Source of the DNA: Bacteroidales bacterium
GTDB lineage: Bacteria; Bacteroidota; Bacteroidia; Bacteroidales; Bacteroidaceae
DNA length: 64,000 bases
Assembly: GCA_015060865.1 (NCBI GenBank)
Contig: SUXS01000008.1
Span: 62,001-126,000 of the forward strand
Direction of reading: 5' to 3'
Positions 9,168 to 19,676 of this stretch are shown one piece after another. The notes under the pieces were generated by a model that saw only the letters and a program-made list of their open reading frames with translations, was not told the origin of the DNA and did not search any database. Every line of letters begins with the position of its first letter. The stretch's first letter is position 1. The translations under genes and the position numbers were made by a program.

Positions 9168-11594
9168 ATGACAGTACCGACAGAGATGAATATCGCACAA
9201 CGAATTTACAATAAGAGATGGGTATTGCTGGCACTACTGCTGCTGGCCTTACCTATTGCTGCCCAACGGTATACCATCAGCGGCTATGTGACTGATGCCG
9301 TTGCCGAGGAGACGATGATAGGAGCCACGGTATATGACCACGTGAGCGGAAGCGGAACGGTGACCAATGCCTACGGGTTCTACTCGCTCACACTGCCCGA
9401 GGGGAAGGTGGAGCTGACGGCTTCGTATGTGGGCTATGCGCCACAGACACTCCCCCTTCAGCTCACGGCCGACACGGTGGTGAATATCGCCATGCGGGCA
9501 CACTCAGAACTGGAGGAGGTGACCATCGTGGGCAACCGCCTGGACCTGGGCGTGCGAGGCTCGCAGATGAGTGCCGTAGACATCCCCGTGGCACAGATCA
9601 AGGCCGTGCCGGCAATGTTTGGCGAGACCGATGTGCTGAAGGTATTGCAGCTGCTCCCCGGTGTGCAGAGTGGCACGGAAGGCACGGCAGGACTCTACGT
9701 GCGTGGTGGCAGTCCCGACGAGAACCTGATGCTGCTCGACGGCGTGCCCGTATACAACGTGAACCATATGTTTGGCTTCTTCTCGGCCTTCAATGCCGAT
9801 GCCATCAAGAACGTGACCCTGTATAAAGGTAGCTTCCCTGCCCACTATGCAGGACGACTCTCCTCGGTGGTGGACGTGCGCATGAAAGAGGGCGACATGT
9901 ATAACTACCACGGCAATCTGCACGTGGGTGCCGTATCGTCGAAGCTGAGCCTCGAAGGACCGCTATGGAAGGGCAAGACCTCGTTCAACATCTCGGCACG
10001 ACGCACCTACTCGGACCTCGTCACCAATGCAGCCATCTGGTATATGACAAATATAGAGGGGGACGACACCGACTATGGGGCGGGCTACTACTTCTACGAC
10101 CTGAACGTGAAGGTGAACCATAAGTTCAGCGACCGCGACCGCCTGTACCTGAGCTACTACTCGGGCGACGACGAGATATACTTCTCCATCAACGAGGCGG
10201 ACAACAAGGACTACAGCCGCGACAGCAAGCTGGGATGGAAGTGGGGCAACATCGTCACGGCAGCGCGGTGGAACCACGTCATCACACCCAAGATGTTTCT
10301 CGACGCATCGGTCAACTACACCCAGTATCGCCACAAGATAGGCATGGGATTTGACGAGCTGGACAAGATTCAGGGAAAGCCCTACAAGGCACAGCTGGAC
10401 ATGAAGTCGGGCATCTTTGACCTCACGGGAAAGGCCGAGCTGCACTATAGCCCCACCCCGCAGCACGACATGCGCATGGGCATGGCCTACACGTACCATA
10501 CCTTCCGCCCCGAGGTGGTGAGCATGAGCGAGAAGACGGGGCACGACACCAATCGCCAGCAGCTGGGACAGCCCGATGTGCTTGCCCACGAGACACAGCT
10601 CTACGCAGAGGACAACATGACGCTGGCCGATGCCGTGAAGCTCAATGCGGGCCTCAACTACTCGACCTACACCGTAGGCGGCAAGTTTTACCACTCGCTG
10701 GAGCCGCGCCTCAGCAGCCGTCTGCTACTCACGGACCACCTGTCGCTCAAGGCGGGCTATGCCTATATGACGCAGTATGTGCACATGCTGTCGAACAGCA
10801 GCATCAGTCTGCCCACCGACCTGTGGGTGCCCTCGACCAAGCGCATCGTGCCCGAGCATGCCCACCAGGTGGCTGCCGGTGCCTACTATGAGCTGGAGGG
10901 ACTGTGCGACCTCTCCGTAGAGGGTTACTACAAGCACATGAACAATCTGCTCGAGTACCGCGAAGGAAGCTCCTTCATGGCGGGTACGGCCGAGTGGGAA
11001 GACAAGGTGGCTATGGGTCGCGGATGGGCCTACGGACTGGAGCTGATGGCACAGCGCTCTATCGGCAACTTTACCGGTTGGGTGGCCTACACATGGGCCA
11101 AAGCGATGCGCCAGTTCGACCGCGAGGGACATATAATAAATGGCGGGCGCCCCTTCCATGCCAAGTATGACCGCCGCCACGACATCAACGTGACGGCCAA
11201 CTACAGGTTTAACGAGCGCATAGACCTCTCGGCCACCTGGGTATATGCCACGGGCAACTGCGGCACCCTCTATACCCACTACTACGAGAACCAACCCCAC
11301 ACACCCGACGACTATATCGGGAAACTCGGCTACTTCCCCGACCGCAACAACTACCGCCTGGAGCCCTACCACCGACTGGACCTCTCGGTGAACTTCCACA
11401 AACGGTTCCGCCGCCACCCACGCATCAAGCGCACCATCAACCTCAGCGTCTACAATGCCTACAACAGCATGAACCCCTTCATGGTATACCTCTACGACGG
11501 CTATGACTGGGAGACCGACCGACACTACAAGACCCTACGCAAAGTAACGATATTCCCCATCATACCATCCTTCAGCTATGGGGTGCAGTTTTAG
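9168..11594 (+). CDS. TonB-dependent receptor with carboxypeptidase-like regulatory domain
   Basis: 808 aa; YTISGYVTDAVAEETMIGATV...GFYSLTLPEG, plug region ETDVLKVLQLLPGVQSGTEGTAGLYVRGGSPDENLMLLDGVPVYN, barrel to terminal aromatic residue. Confidence 0.9.
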   Translation: MTVPTEMNIAQRIYNKRWVLLALLLLALPIAAQRYTISGYVTDAVAEETMIGATVYDHVSGSGTVTNAYGFYSLTLPEGKVELTASYVGYAPQTLPLQLTADTVVNIAMRAHSELEEVTIVGNRLDLGVRGSQMSAVDIPVAQIKAVPAMFGETDVLKVLQLLPGVQSGTEGTAGLYVRGGSPDENLMLLDGVPVYNVNHMFGFFSAFNADAIKNVTLYKGSFPAHYAGRLSSVVDVRMKEGDMYNYHGNLHVGAVSSKLSLEGPLWKGKTSFNISARRTYSDLVTNAAIWYMTNIEGDDTDYGAGYYFYDLNVKVNHKFSDRDRLYLSYYSGDDEIYFSINEADNKDYSRDSKLGWKWGNIVTAARWNHVITPKMFLDASVNYTQYRHKIGMGFDELDKIQGKPYKAQLDMKSGIFDLTGKAELHYSPTPQHDMRMGMAYTYHTFRPEVVSMSEKTGHDTNRQQLGQPDVLAHETQLYAEDNMTLADAVKLNAGLNYSTYTVGGKFYHSLEPRLSSRLLLTDHLSLKAGYAYMTQYVHMLSNSSISLPTDLWVPSTKRIVPEHAHQVAAGAYYELEGLCDLSVEGYYKHMNNLLEYREGSSFMAGTAEWEDKVAMGRGWAYGLELMAQRSIGNFTGWVAYTWAKAMRQFDREGHIINGGRPFHAKYDRRHDINVTANYRFNERIDLSATWVYATGNCGTLYTHYYENQPHTPDDYIGKLGYFPDRNNYRLEPYHRLDLSVNFHKRFRRHPRIKRTINLSVYNAYNSMNPFMVYLYDGYDWETDRHYKTLRKVTIFPIIPSFSYGVQF

Positions 11595-11720
11595 CAGGAA
11601 GCTAAAATAATTATGAATTATGAATTATGAAACGTGTTCGCCGCCCAAAGGGGCTAAAGGCAGTTATGAGTTGCCATCCGGATAGTACTCTAAAAAAGGC
11701 ACACTAAAACAACGATAACG

Positions 11721-12833
11721 ATGATGACAAGACATACCAAAAACTTTCAACTTTCATCTTTCAACTTTCAACTTATCATCGTGCTTGCCAGCACGATGCT
11801 CACCTCCTGCGTCAACGACATCCCCTACGATGCCGAGATAGGCGCTCCCAAACTGGTGCTCAATGCCATGCTCAGAGCCGACAGCACACTTAAGGCTACC
11901 GTAGGGCGCACCGCCCATTTCCTCGATACCGAGGAGCCTCAGCGCCTGAGCGATGCTACCGTCACAGCCACCATCAATGGCGAGGATTTCACCCTTGTCT
12001 ACGATGAAGCCAGCGAGAGCTACCTCAGCTACTACGGCCTTAACGCAGGCGATGAGGTGACGCTGACAGCCACACATGCATTGGGTACCGTCAGCGCTAC
12101 AGAGCATGTGATGCACCCTGCGCCCATTGCCGTTACCAACACCACGATGCTGCCGTTCACTCCGCCTGGCGACCCATTGAGCGCCGTACTGCTGAACGAG
12201 GTGGATAGTGCCTTGCTCGTGAGCATCTATATTGATGACCCTGCCGAAGAGGCCAACTACTACCGACTGACGATACATTATGAGGGGAGCTACGAGGTGA
12301 CACGCCCCGATGACATATACACCCGTGGCTACCACACTACGGCAGAGGCCTTCTTTCCGCACTATCTTTTCACCGAGAGCAGCACCCGACTGCTGACAAC
12401 GAGCGAAAGCATGTCGCAAATGTTTAGCGGACTGCTCTACATGTCGAGCACCAACTCCTTCCTATTTACTGACCAGAACCTGCGCAATGCCGATGGACAG
12501 CCTATCGTGGACTTCCTATTCCTGCTGGAGTCGCCAGCCTCTCCTGACTATAACCCCGAAAGCGGATGGGGCGAGGGCGACGGATGGGACGACAACTATA
12601 TATCACCAGCCGATACTGCCAGCCGTGCCACCTATCACTATGCCTTCACCCTGGAACGTCTCAGCGAAGACTATTACCAATATATGGAGGATGCAACGGC
12701 CTTTGCCATGACGGGGGGTGCCTTTGTGGGCGAACCTACCCCCGTGCATACCAACATCCGTGGCGGACTGGGTATCGTAGGAAGCTACAACAGTGCCGAA
12801 TGTGGAGGTGAGAAGCGGTACGAACTAAGATAA
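11721..12833 (+). CDS. DUF4249-like lipoprotein partnered with the upstream receptor
   Basis: 370 aa; lipobox LTSC, IPYDAEIGAPKLVLNAMLRADSTLKATVGRTAHFLD; follows the TonB receptor. Confidence 0.75.
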   Translation: MMTRHTKNFQLSSFNFQLIIVLASTMLTSCVNDIPYDAEIGAPKLVLNAMLRADSTLKATVGRTAHFLDTEEPQRLSDATVTATINGEDFTLVYDEASESYLSYYGLNAGDEVTLTATHALGTVSATEHVMHPAPIAVTNTTMLPFTPPGDPLSAVLLNEVDSALLVSIYIDDPAEEANYYRLTIHYEGSYEVTRPDDIYTRGYHTTAEAFFPHYLFTESSTRLLTTSESMSQMFSGLLYMSSTNSFLFTDQNLRNADGQPIVDFLFLLESPASPDYNPESGWGEGDGWDDNYISPADTASRATYHYAFTLERLSEDYYQYMEDATAFAMTGGAFVGEPTPVHTNIRGGLGIVGSYNSAECGGEKRYELR

Positions 12834-12924
12834 TCGTATCTGTACACGTCGAAATCTGCTACGACAGGTGACCCCTCTGTAAAGAAAAAAAAATGTTTTT
12901 TTTCGCTACTTTCACCCGCTGAGA

Positions 12925-12956
12925 TTTGATATTTCATCCAGCTTGCACTAAATTTG
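12925..12956 (+). promoter_or_regulatory. Bacteroidetes-type promoter for uvrA
   Basis: TTTG (12925-12928) - 20 bp - TAAATTTG (12949-12956). Confidence 0.55.
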
Positions 12957-12978
12957 TAAAATATTGGAGAAGATATAC

Positions 12979-15834
12979 ATGAGCGAAGAGAAATATATAG
13001 AGGTGAAGCGTGCGAGGGTGAACAACCTGAAAGAGGTGAACGTAGACATCCCCCGCAACAAGTTGATTGTGATTACCGGATTGTCAGGCTCGGGAAAGAG
13101 TTCGCTGGCATTTGACACGTTGTATGCCGAAGGACAGAGACGCTATGTGGAGAGCCTTTCATCCTATGCCCGCCAGTTTCTCGGGCGTATGAAAAAGCCT
13201 GAATGTGACTTTATCAAAGGACTGCCTCCCGCCATTGCCATAGAGCAGAAGGTGAGCAGCCGTAATCCACGCTCTACCGTAGGCACATCGACCGAGATAT
13301 ACGAATACCTGCGGTTGCTGTATGCACGGATAGGCAAGACCTACTCACCCGTAAGCGGTGCGCTGGTCAAGCGGCACGACACCGAAGATATAGTGGCACT
13401 TATGCTGTCCTATAGCCCGGGGACACGCTTCACGGTGCTGGCGCCACTCATCGTACGTAGTGGACGTACGTTGGAAGAGCAGCTCACCATCTGCCTCCAA
13501 CAGGGTTTCGGACGTATTGAGGTGTCTTCTTCTACCCCATTGAAAGGTGGAGAGGTACACGCTGGTATGAATGCGGTGGGCAGCGAGATTATGCGCATTG
13601 AAGATTACTTGGCTTCCCATTTGGCTACTTCCTCACGTGAGAATAGCAAAGGGAACCCCTCCATCTCTCTTGTCATTGACCGCCTGAGCGTAGATGACAG
13701 CAACGAGACCATCAGCCGCCTGACCGACAGTGTGGAGACTGCATTCTATGAGGGAGGAGGTATCTGTCACCTGCGATTCTACCCTGCCGGCATATTACAT
13801 ACCTTCAGCAAGGAGTTTGAGGCCGATGGCATCCTCTTTGAGGAGCCCAATGAGCAACTGTTCTCATTCAACTCACCGGTAGGTGCCTGCCCCACGTGTG
13901 GCGGTTTCGGACGTGTCATTGGCATTGACGAACAGCTCGTGATACCCAACACGGCGCAGAGCGTATATGACGGATGTGTGGTGTGTTGGCGAGGAGAGAA
14001 GATGAGTGCCTGGCGCGATGAGTTTATCCGCCATGCCGTAAAGGACAATTTTCCCATATTTGCTCCCTATTATGAACTGACGCAAGCACAGAAAGATTAT
14101 CTGTGGCATGGGCCACGGACTAAACCTTGTATCGACTCGTTCTTCAAGATGCTTGAGGAAAACCAGTATAAGATACAGTATCGTGTGATGCTGGCACGGT
14201 ATAGGGGCAAGACGCTCTGCCCTACCTGCCATGGTACCCGACTGAAGAAAGAGGCTACCTACGTAAAGGTGGGTGGACGGAATATATGCGAGCTGGTGGA
14301 TATGCCAGTATGTGACCTGCAACGATTCTTTGCCAACCTGAGCCTCAATGAGCACGATGCAGCCATCGCCAAACGACTGCTCACGGAGATCAATAGCCGG
14401 CTGCAGTTCCTGCTCGATGTGGGACTGGGATACCTCACACTGAACCGGCTGAGCAATACGCTCTCGGGAGGAGAAAGCCAACGCATCAATCTGGTGACCT
14501 CGCTGGGAAGTCCGCTCGTAGGTTCGCTGTATATCCTTGACGAGCCATCGATAGGGTTGCATAGCCGCGATACCGACAAACTGATACGTGTGTTGCGCCA
14601 ACTGCAGGAGGCAGGAAATACGGTAATTGTAGTGGAGCACGATGAGGAAATCATACGGGCAGCAGACTATATCATCGATGTAGGTCCCAACGCCGGCCGC
14701 CTGGGAGGAGAAATCGTGTATCAAGGTGACATGCACGACTTGCAGGCTGGCACCACCAGCCATACAGTGCGTTACCTGCTGGGTGAAGAGGTGATACCCG
14801 TGCCGCAGCACCGAAGGCCATGGAACAATTTCGTCCAAATCAAAGGAGCACGCCATCATAACCTGAGAGGCATTGACGTGAAGTTTCCGCTCAATGTGAT
14901 GACCGTAGTGACGGGCGTGAGCGGAAGTGGCAAAAGCTCATTGGTGCGCGACGTACTGTACAATGCGCTGAGACGCGAATATAGCGAGACAAGCGAACGC
15001 CCAGGCGAACATCTGTCACTGGAAGGGGATATACGCATGCTGAAGGCGGTGGAGTTTGTAGACCAGAACCCCATAGGAAAGTCTACACGATCCAATCCGG
15101 TAACCTACCTGAAAGCTTACGAAGAGATACGTAAGCTATATGCCGAGCAACCCTTGGCCAAGCAGATGGGCTACACGGCAGGATACTTCTCGTTTAACAG
15201 CGAAGGTGGACGGTGCGAAGAGTGTAAAGGAGAGGGTACCATCACCGTAGAGATGCAGTTTATGGCCGATCTCGTACTGGAATGTGAAGCGTGTCACGGA
15301 AAACGGTTCAAGCAAGATACACTGCTGGTCACCTATCATGAGAAGAATATACATGACATACTGGAGATGACCGTCAATCATGCTATAGAGTTCTTTACAG
15401 AACATGGCGACAAGAAGATTGTACGTCGGCTCAAGCCCTTGCAGGATGTGGGGTTGGGCTATATCAAGTTAGGACAAAGCTCATCGACCCTCTCGGGAGG
15501 CGAAAGCCAACGAGTGAAGCTGGCGTATTACCTTAGCCTGGAGAAGTCGGATCCTACCCTATTCATCTTCGACGAGCCTACCACTGGACTCCATTTCCAT
15601 GATATCAAAAAACTCATGGATTCATTTGATGCCCTCATCAAGCGCGGACACAGCATTGTCATCATAGAGCATAACATGGAGATTATCAAATGTGCCGACT
15701 ACATCATTGATATAGGCCCCGAAGGAGGCGACAAGGGAGGCCTACTGGTAGCGTGTGGCACTCCCGAGGAGGTGGCCCAATGTGAAGCCTCGTACACGGG
15801 ACAGTTCTTGAAGGAGAAGTTGGCCATCAAATAA
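12979..15834 (+). CDS. uvrA: Excinuclease ABC subunit A
   Basis: ITGLSGSGKSSLAFDTLYAEGQRRYVESLSSYARQFLG; two ABC signatures (LSGGESQRINL, LSGGESQRVKLA); CPTC/CEEC zinc motifs. ATG at 12979 preferred over TTG at 12964. Confidence 0.95.
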   Translation: MSEEKYIEVKRARVNNLKEVNVDIPRNKLIVITGLSGSGKSSLAFDTLYAEGQRRYVESLSSYARQFLGRMKKPECDFIKGLPPAIAIEQKVSSRNPRSTVGTSTEIYEYLRLLYARIGKTYSPVSGALVKRHDTEDIVALMLSYSPGTRFTVLAPLIVRSGRTLEEQLTICLQQGFGRIEVSSSTPLKGGEVHAGMNAVGSEIMRIEDYLASHLATSSRENSKGNPSISLVIDRLSVDDSNETISRLTDSVETAFYEGGGICHLRFYPAGILHTFSKEFEADGILFEEPNEQLFSFNSPVGACPTCGGFGRVIGIDEQLVIPNTAQSVYDGCVVCWRGEKMSAWRDEFIRHAVKDNFPIFAPYYELTQAQKDYLWHGPRTKPCIDSFFKMLEENQYKIQYRVMLARYRGKTLCPTCHGTRLKKEATYVKVGGRNICELVDMPVCDLQRFFANLSLNEHDAAIAKRLLTEINSRLQFLLDVGLGYLTLNRLSNTLSGGESQRINLVTSLGSPLVGSLYILDEPSIGLHSRDTDKLIRVLRQLQEAGNTVIVVEHDEEIIRAADYIIDVGPNAGRLGGEIVYQGDMHDLQAGTTSHTVRYLLGEEVIPVPQHRRPWNNFVQIKGARHHNLRGIDVKFPLNVMTVVTGVSGSGKSSLVRDVLYNALRREYSETSERPGEHLSLEGDIRMLKAVEFVDQNPIGKSTRSNPVTYLKAYEEIRKLYAEQPLAKQMGYTAGYFSFNSEGGRCEECKGEGTITVEMQFMADLVLECEACHGKRFKQDTLLVTYHEKNIHDILEMTVNHAIEFFTEHGDKKIVRRLKPLQDVGLGYIKLGQSSSTLSGGESQRVKLAYYLSLEKSDPTLFIFDEPTTGLHFHDIKKLMDSFDALIKRGHSIVIIEHNMEIIKCADYIIDIGPEGGDKGGLLVACGTPEEVAQCEASYTGQFLKEKLAIK

Positions 15835-15873
15835 CGAATCAAATAAACGAATAACATAATCCCAGACACAACA

Positions 15874-17091
15874 ATGAAAAACAGATTTCTCACATTATGT
15901 GCAGGCTTCATGGTAGCAATGGGGCTGCAGGCACAGGAGTACACAAGTTATCTATTTGCCTATTTCTCAGGCAACCATCCTGATGGCGAGCAAGTGCGCT
16001 ATGCCATAAGCGATGACGGATACAACTACCGAGCGCTCAACGACGGTCGTCCCGTGCTGTCATCTGACACCATAGCCCTGAAGAAAAGTGTACGCGACCC
16101 GCACATCGTACGTGCACAGGATGGCAAGACCTTCTATATGGTACTTACCGACATGCGCTCACATGAGGGTTGGCAGAGCAACGACGGACTGGTATTGCTC
16201 AAGAGTACCGACCTACTCCATTGGGAGCACACCGCCATACACTTCCCCACCCGATTCCCCAACCTGAAGGGCTTTGACGAGAAGAACCTACACGCCGTAT
16301 GGGCTCCTCAAACCATTTGGGACGAGAAAGAGGGGAAATATATGATATACTACTCAATAGGCCGTCATGACTGGGAATATCCGACCGAGGATCCCCATTT
16401 CAACCAGCCCTATTTCCGTATCTTCTACTCGTATGCCAACGAGGACTTTACCGACATTACTGAGCCCAAACTCCTATTTGACTTCGGGACAGCAGCTATC
16501 GATGGTGACATCGTCTACGATGCCAAGAACAAGGAATATGTCCTCTTCTTCAAGGACGAGGGACGCTCGGTAATGAATCCAAAAGGGAATTTCCGTACTC
16601 GCCAAGGTGTCATGCGTGCCACCAGTAAGGAGCTTACAGGCCCTTATACCGTGGAATACCGTCATCTGCACAAGCCAGGTCAGTTTCCTGTAGAGGGCTC
16701 CAGCGTGTTCCCTCTTATAGGAAGCGATGAGTATGTCCTCATGTATGACTGTTATGCCAACGGATACTACCAGTTCTGCAAGAGCAGCGACCTGAAGCAA
16801 TTCACCTACGTACAAGATACCAAGACTTATGGAAACTTTACTCCACGCCACGGTTCAGTGATACATATCACAGATGCTGAGCGTGAACGCCTTGAATCAT
16901 GGTCAGCTATAGGCGAAGCCATGCAGGAGTTGTACAAGATTGCCGTGCCGTGCTATACCCTCGATGAATTGGAACAGCGCAAAGCTCTGCAAGCATACAC
17001 CGATAAGGTCATGGCTGGCAAGGGCAATGCCAAGGCATACCAGAAGGCGCTGAAGAAGATTGCTAAGTTTAAGAAACAGGTGTTGAAATAA
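15874..17091 (+). CDS. Glycoside hydrolase family 43-like secreted enzyme
   Basis: 405 aa with signal peptide; VRDPHIVRAQDGKTFYMVLTDM, HAVWAPQTIWDEKEGKYMIYYS, DGDIVYDAKNKEYVLFFKDEG five-bladed propeller motifs. Confidence 0.8.
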   Translation: MKNRFLTLCAGFMVAMGLQAQEYTSYLFAYFSGNHPDGEQVRYAISDDGYNYRALNDGRPVLSSDTIALKKSVRDPHIVRAQDGKTFYMVLTDMRSHEGWQSNDGLVLLKSTDLLHWEHTAIHFPTRFPNLKGFDEKNLHAVWAPQTIWDEKEGKYMIYYSIGRHDWEYPTEDPHFNQPYFRIFYSYANEDFTDITEPKLLFDFGTAAIDGDIVYDAKNKEYVLFFKDEGRSVMNPKGNFRTRQGVMRATSKELTGPYTVEYRHLHKPGQFPVEGSSVFPLIGSDEYVLMYDCYANGYYQFCKSSDLKQFTYVQDTKTYGNFTPRHGSVIHITDAERERLESWSAIGEAMQELYKIAVPCYTLDELEQRKALQAYTDKVMAGKGNAKAYQKALKKIAKFKKQVLK

Positions 17092-17105
17092 AAGAATTAT
17101 ACCGC

Positions 17106-17960
17106 ATGTACAAGTCACCGAAATTTACCTTGCTGGGAATACTGTTGATGGCGAGCCTATGTGCCACTGCCCAGACAAAGATTGAGCTGCCTCTTTGGCC
17201 CGATGGTGCTCCCAACACCAACGGGATTATGGAGGAGGAGAAGGAAGCACGCCCCAACCGTCCTACCAACATCTCATCACCTTCCCTCACCGTGTATGTG
17301 GCCAAGAACAGCAATGGGAAAGCAATAGTAGCCTGTCCGGGAGGCGGATATGTACACCTCGCCATGGACCACGAGGGACACGATATGGCCGAGTGGTTCA
17401 ATGCACAAGGTATCACCTATGCCGTACTCAAATACCGTATGCCCAACGAGCACCATGAGGTTCCCTTAAGTGATGCCTTGCAGGCTATACGCATCGTACG
17501 AAGCCATAGCGACGAGTGGAAGGTCACTTCGGTAGGTATCATGGGCTCATCGGCTGGCGGACATCTGGCCAGTACAGCTGCCACACACTATACCCCCGAC
17601 AGCCGTCCCGATTTTCAGATACTCTTCTACCCCGTCATTAGTATGGATATGGGAATTTGCCATAAAGGTTCGCGTGAGAGACTCATCGGAAAGAATCCGT
17701 CGGACGACCTCGTGACACGATACAGCAACGAACTGCAAGTGAATGCGCAGACCCCTCCCGCCTTCATCATGCATAGCAGCGATGACCGAACAGTACCTGT
17801 AGAAAACAGTATACGCTATTATCAGGCATTGGTAAAGAACAAGGTACCTGCATCGCTCCATTGCTACCCCACAGGAGGACATGGATGGGGATTCCGCGAT
17901 AGCTTCACTTACAAACGCCAATGGACCGGCGAACTGGAAAAGTGGCTGAGAACCCTATGA
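17106..17960 (+). CDS. Alpha/beta hydrolase (acetylxylan esterase-like)
   Basis: 284 aa; IVACPGGGYVHLAMDHEG, IMGSSAGGHLAST, HSSDDRTVPVENS, GGHGWGF. Confidence 0.85.
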   Translation: MYKSPKFTLLGILLMASLCATAQTKIELPLWPDGAPNTNGIMEEEKEARPNRPTNISSPSLTVYVAKNSNGKAIVACPGGGYVHLAMDHEGHDMAEWFNAQGITYAVLKYRMPNEHHEVPLSDALQAIRIVRSHSDEWKVTSVGIMGSSAGGHLASTAATHYTPDSRPDFQILFYPVISMDMGICHKGSRERLIGKNPSDDLVTRYSNELQVNAQTPPAFIMHSSDDRTVPVENSIRYYQALVKNKVPASLHCYPTGGHGWGFRDSFTYKRQWTGELEKWLRTL

Positions 17961-18071
17961 GGGTGACGTGCAACACCTCACATTGCAGTGAACAGAAAAA
18001 ACAATAAGACTCTTCTTAAGATGTTTGTGACATAGAATCACACATGCGAGAATAAGATAAATATTATATAT

Positions 18072-19574
18072 ATGAACAAGCAACTTTCACTCAACCCCAA
18101 CAAGCTCGTGGCCTACCTGCAGAAGCCCTGCAACGCATTCACCAAGGCCGACATCATGGACTTCGTACGCGACAACGGCATCCGCATGGTCAACTTCATG
18201 TACCCTGCCGGTGACGGCCGTCTCAAAACGCTCAACTTCGTCATTAACAGCGAGGCCTATCTCGACGCCATCCTCACCTGTGGAGAGCGTGTCGACGGCA
18301 GCAGCCTGTTTCCCTTCATCGAGGCAGGCAGCAGCGACCTCTACGTGCTGCCCCGCTTCAGCACCGCTTTTGTAGATCCCTTTGCCGAGATTCCTACCCT
18401 CTCGATGCTGTGCTCCTACTTCAACAAGGACGGCATGCCGCTCGAGAGCTCTCCCGAGAACACGCTGCGCAAGGCCTGCCGCGCCTTCCATGAAGTGACG
18501 AGCATGGACTTCGAGGCCATGGGCGAGCTGGAGTACTATGTGATAGCCCCCGACAGCGGCATGTTTGCCGCCACCGACCAGAAGGGCTACCACGAGTCAG
18601 CCCCCTATGCCAAGTTCAATGAGTTCCGCACCCAGTGCATGGCCTACATCGCCCAGGCAGGCGGACAGATCAAGTACGGCCACTCCGAGGTGGGCAACTT
18701 CACCATCGATGGACGTGTCTACGAGCAAAACGAGATCGAGTTCCTCCCCGTGCCGGCCGAGGAGGCTGCCGACCAGCTCATGATTGCCAAGTGGATCATC
18801 CGAAACCTAGCCTACCAGCACGGCTACGACATCACCTTCGCCCCCAAGATTACGGCGGGCAAGGCAGGCTCGGGACTCCACATACACATGCGCATCGTCA
18901 AGGACGGACAGAACCAGATGCTCGACGGTGGCGTGCTCTCCGCCACAGCCCGCAAGGCTATCGCCGGCATGATGCAGCTGGCTCCCTCCATCACCGCCTT
19001 CGGCAACACCAACCCCACCTCGTACTTCCGCCTCGTACCTCACCAGGAGGCTCCCACCAACATCTGCTGGGGCGACCGCAATCGCTCGGTGCTCGTGCGC
19101 GTACCTTTGGGGTGGGCAGCCAAGAGCGACATGTGCCAGCTTGCCAACCCGCTGGAGGCCGCCAGCCACTACGACACTACCCAGAAGCAGACCGTGGAGA
19201 TGCGTTCGCCCGACGGCTCGGCCGACATCTACCAGCTCATTGCCGGGCTTGCCGTAGCCTGCCGCCACGGATTCGAGATTGCCAACGCCCTTGAGATTGC
19301 CGAGCGCACCTACGTGAACGTCAACATCCACCAGAAGGAGCATGCCGACAAGCTCAGCTCGCTGGCCTGCCTACCCGACAGTTGCGAGGCGTCGGCCGAC
19401 TGTCTGGAGCGCCAACGTGCCGTTTTCGAGGAGCACAACGTGTTCAGCCCCGCCATGATTGACGGCATCATCAAGCGCCTGCGCTCCTATGGCGACCGCA
19501 CCCTACGTGCCGACATCGACGGTAACCAGGAGGAGATGCTCAAGCTCGTCCACCGCTACTTCCACTGCGGATAA
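18072..19574 (+). CDS. glnA: Glutamine synthetase
   Basis: 500 aa; GSSLFPFIEAGSSDLYVLPR, GELEYYVI, AGKAGSGLHIHMRI, NPTSYFRLVPHQEAPTNICWGDRNRSVLVRVPLGW. Confidence 0.88.
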   Translation: MNKQLSLNPNKLVAYLQKPCNAFTKADIMDFVRDNGIRMVNFMYPAGDGRLKTLNFVINSEAYLDAILTCGERVDGSSLFPFIEAGSSDLYVLPRFSTAFVDPFAEIPTLSMLCSYFNKDGMPLESSPENTLRKACRAFHEVTSMDFEAMGELEYYVIAPDSGMFAATDQKGYHESAPYAKFNEFRTQCMAYIAQAGGQIKYGHSEVGNFTIDGRVYEQNEIEFLPVPAEEAADQLMIAKWIIRNLAYQHGYDITFAPKITAGKAGSGLHIHMRIVKDGQNQMLDGGVLSATARKAIAGMMQLAPSITAFGNTNPTSYFRLVPHQEAPTNICWGDRNRSVLVRVPLGWAAKSDMCQLANPLEAASHYDTTQKQTVEMRSPDGSADIYQLIAGLAVACRHGFEIANALEIAERTYVNVNIHQKEHADKLSSLACLPDSCEASADCLERQRAVFEEHNVFSPAMIDGIIKRLRSYGDRTLRADIDGNQEEMLKLVHRYFHCG

Positions 19575-19676
19575 CACACCTAACCGAACAAACATAAAGT
19601 AGCGATATCAACTGATACGATTAGTGGCAAGAACATCGTGCCCGTTATGTAGTATTCATTAAATAATTAAGACACC

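Noticed and set aside
9963-11525. Two long minus-strand ORFs (243 and 266 aa)
   Set aside because: Antisense to the TonB-dependent receptor; Val/Ala/His-rich artefactual translations.
13873-14859. 328-aa minus-strand ORF
   Set aside because: Antisense to uvrA, which is unmistakable on the plus strand.
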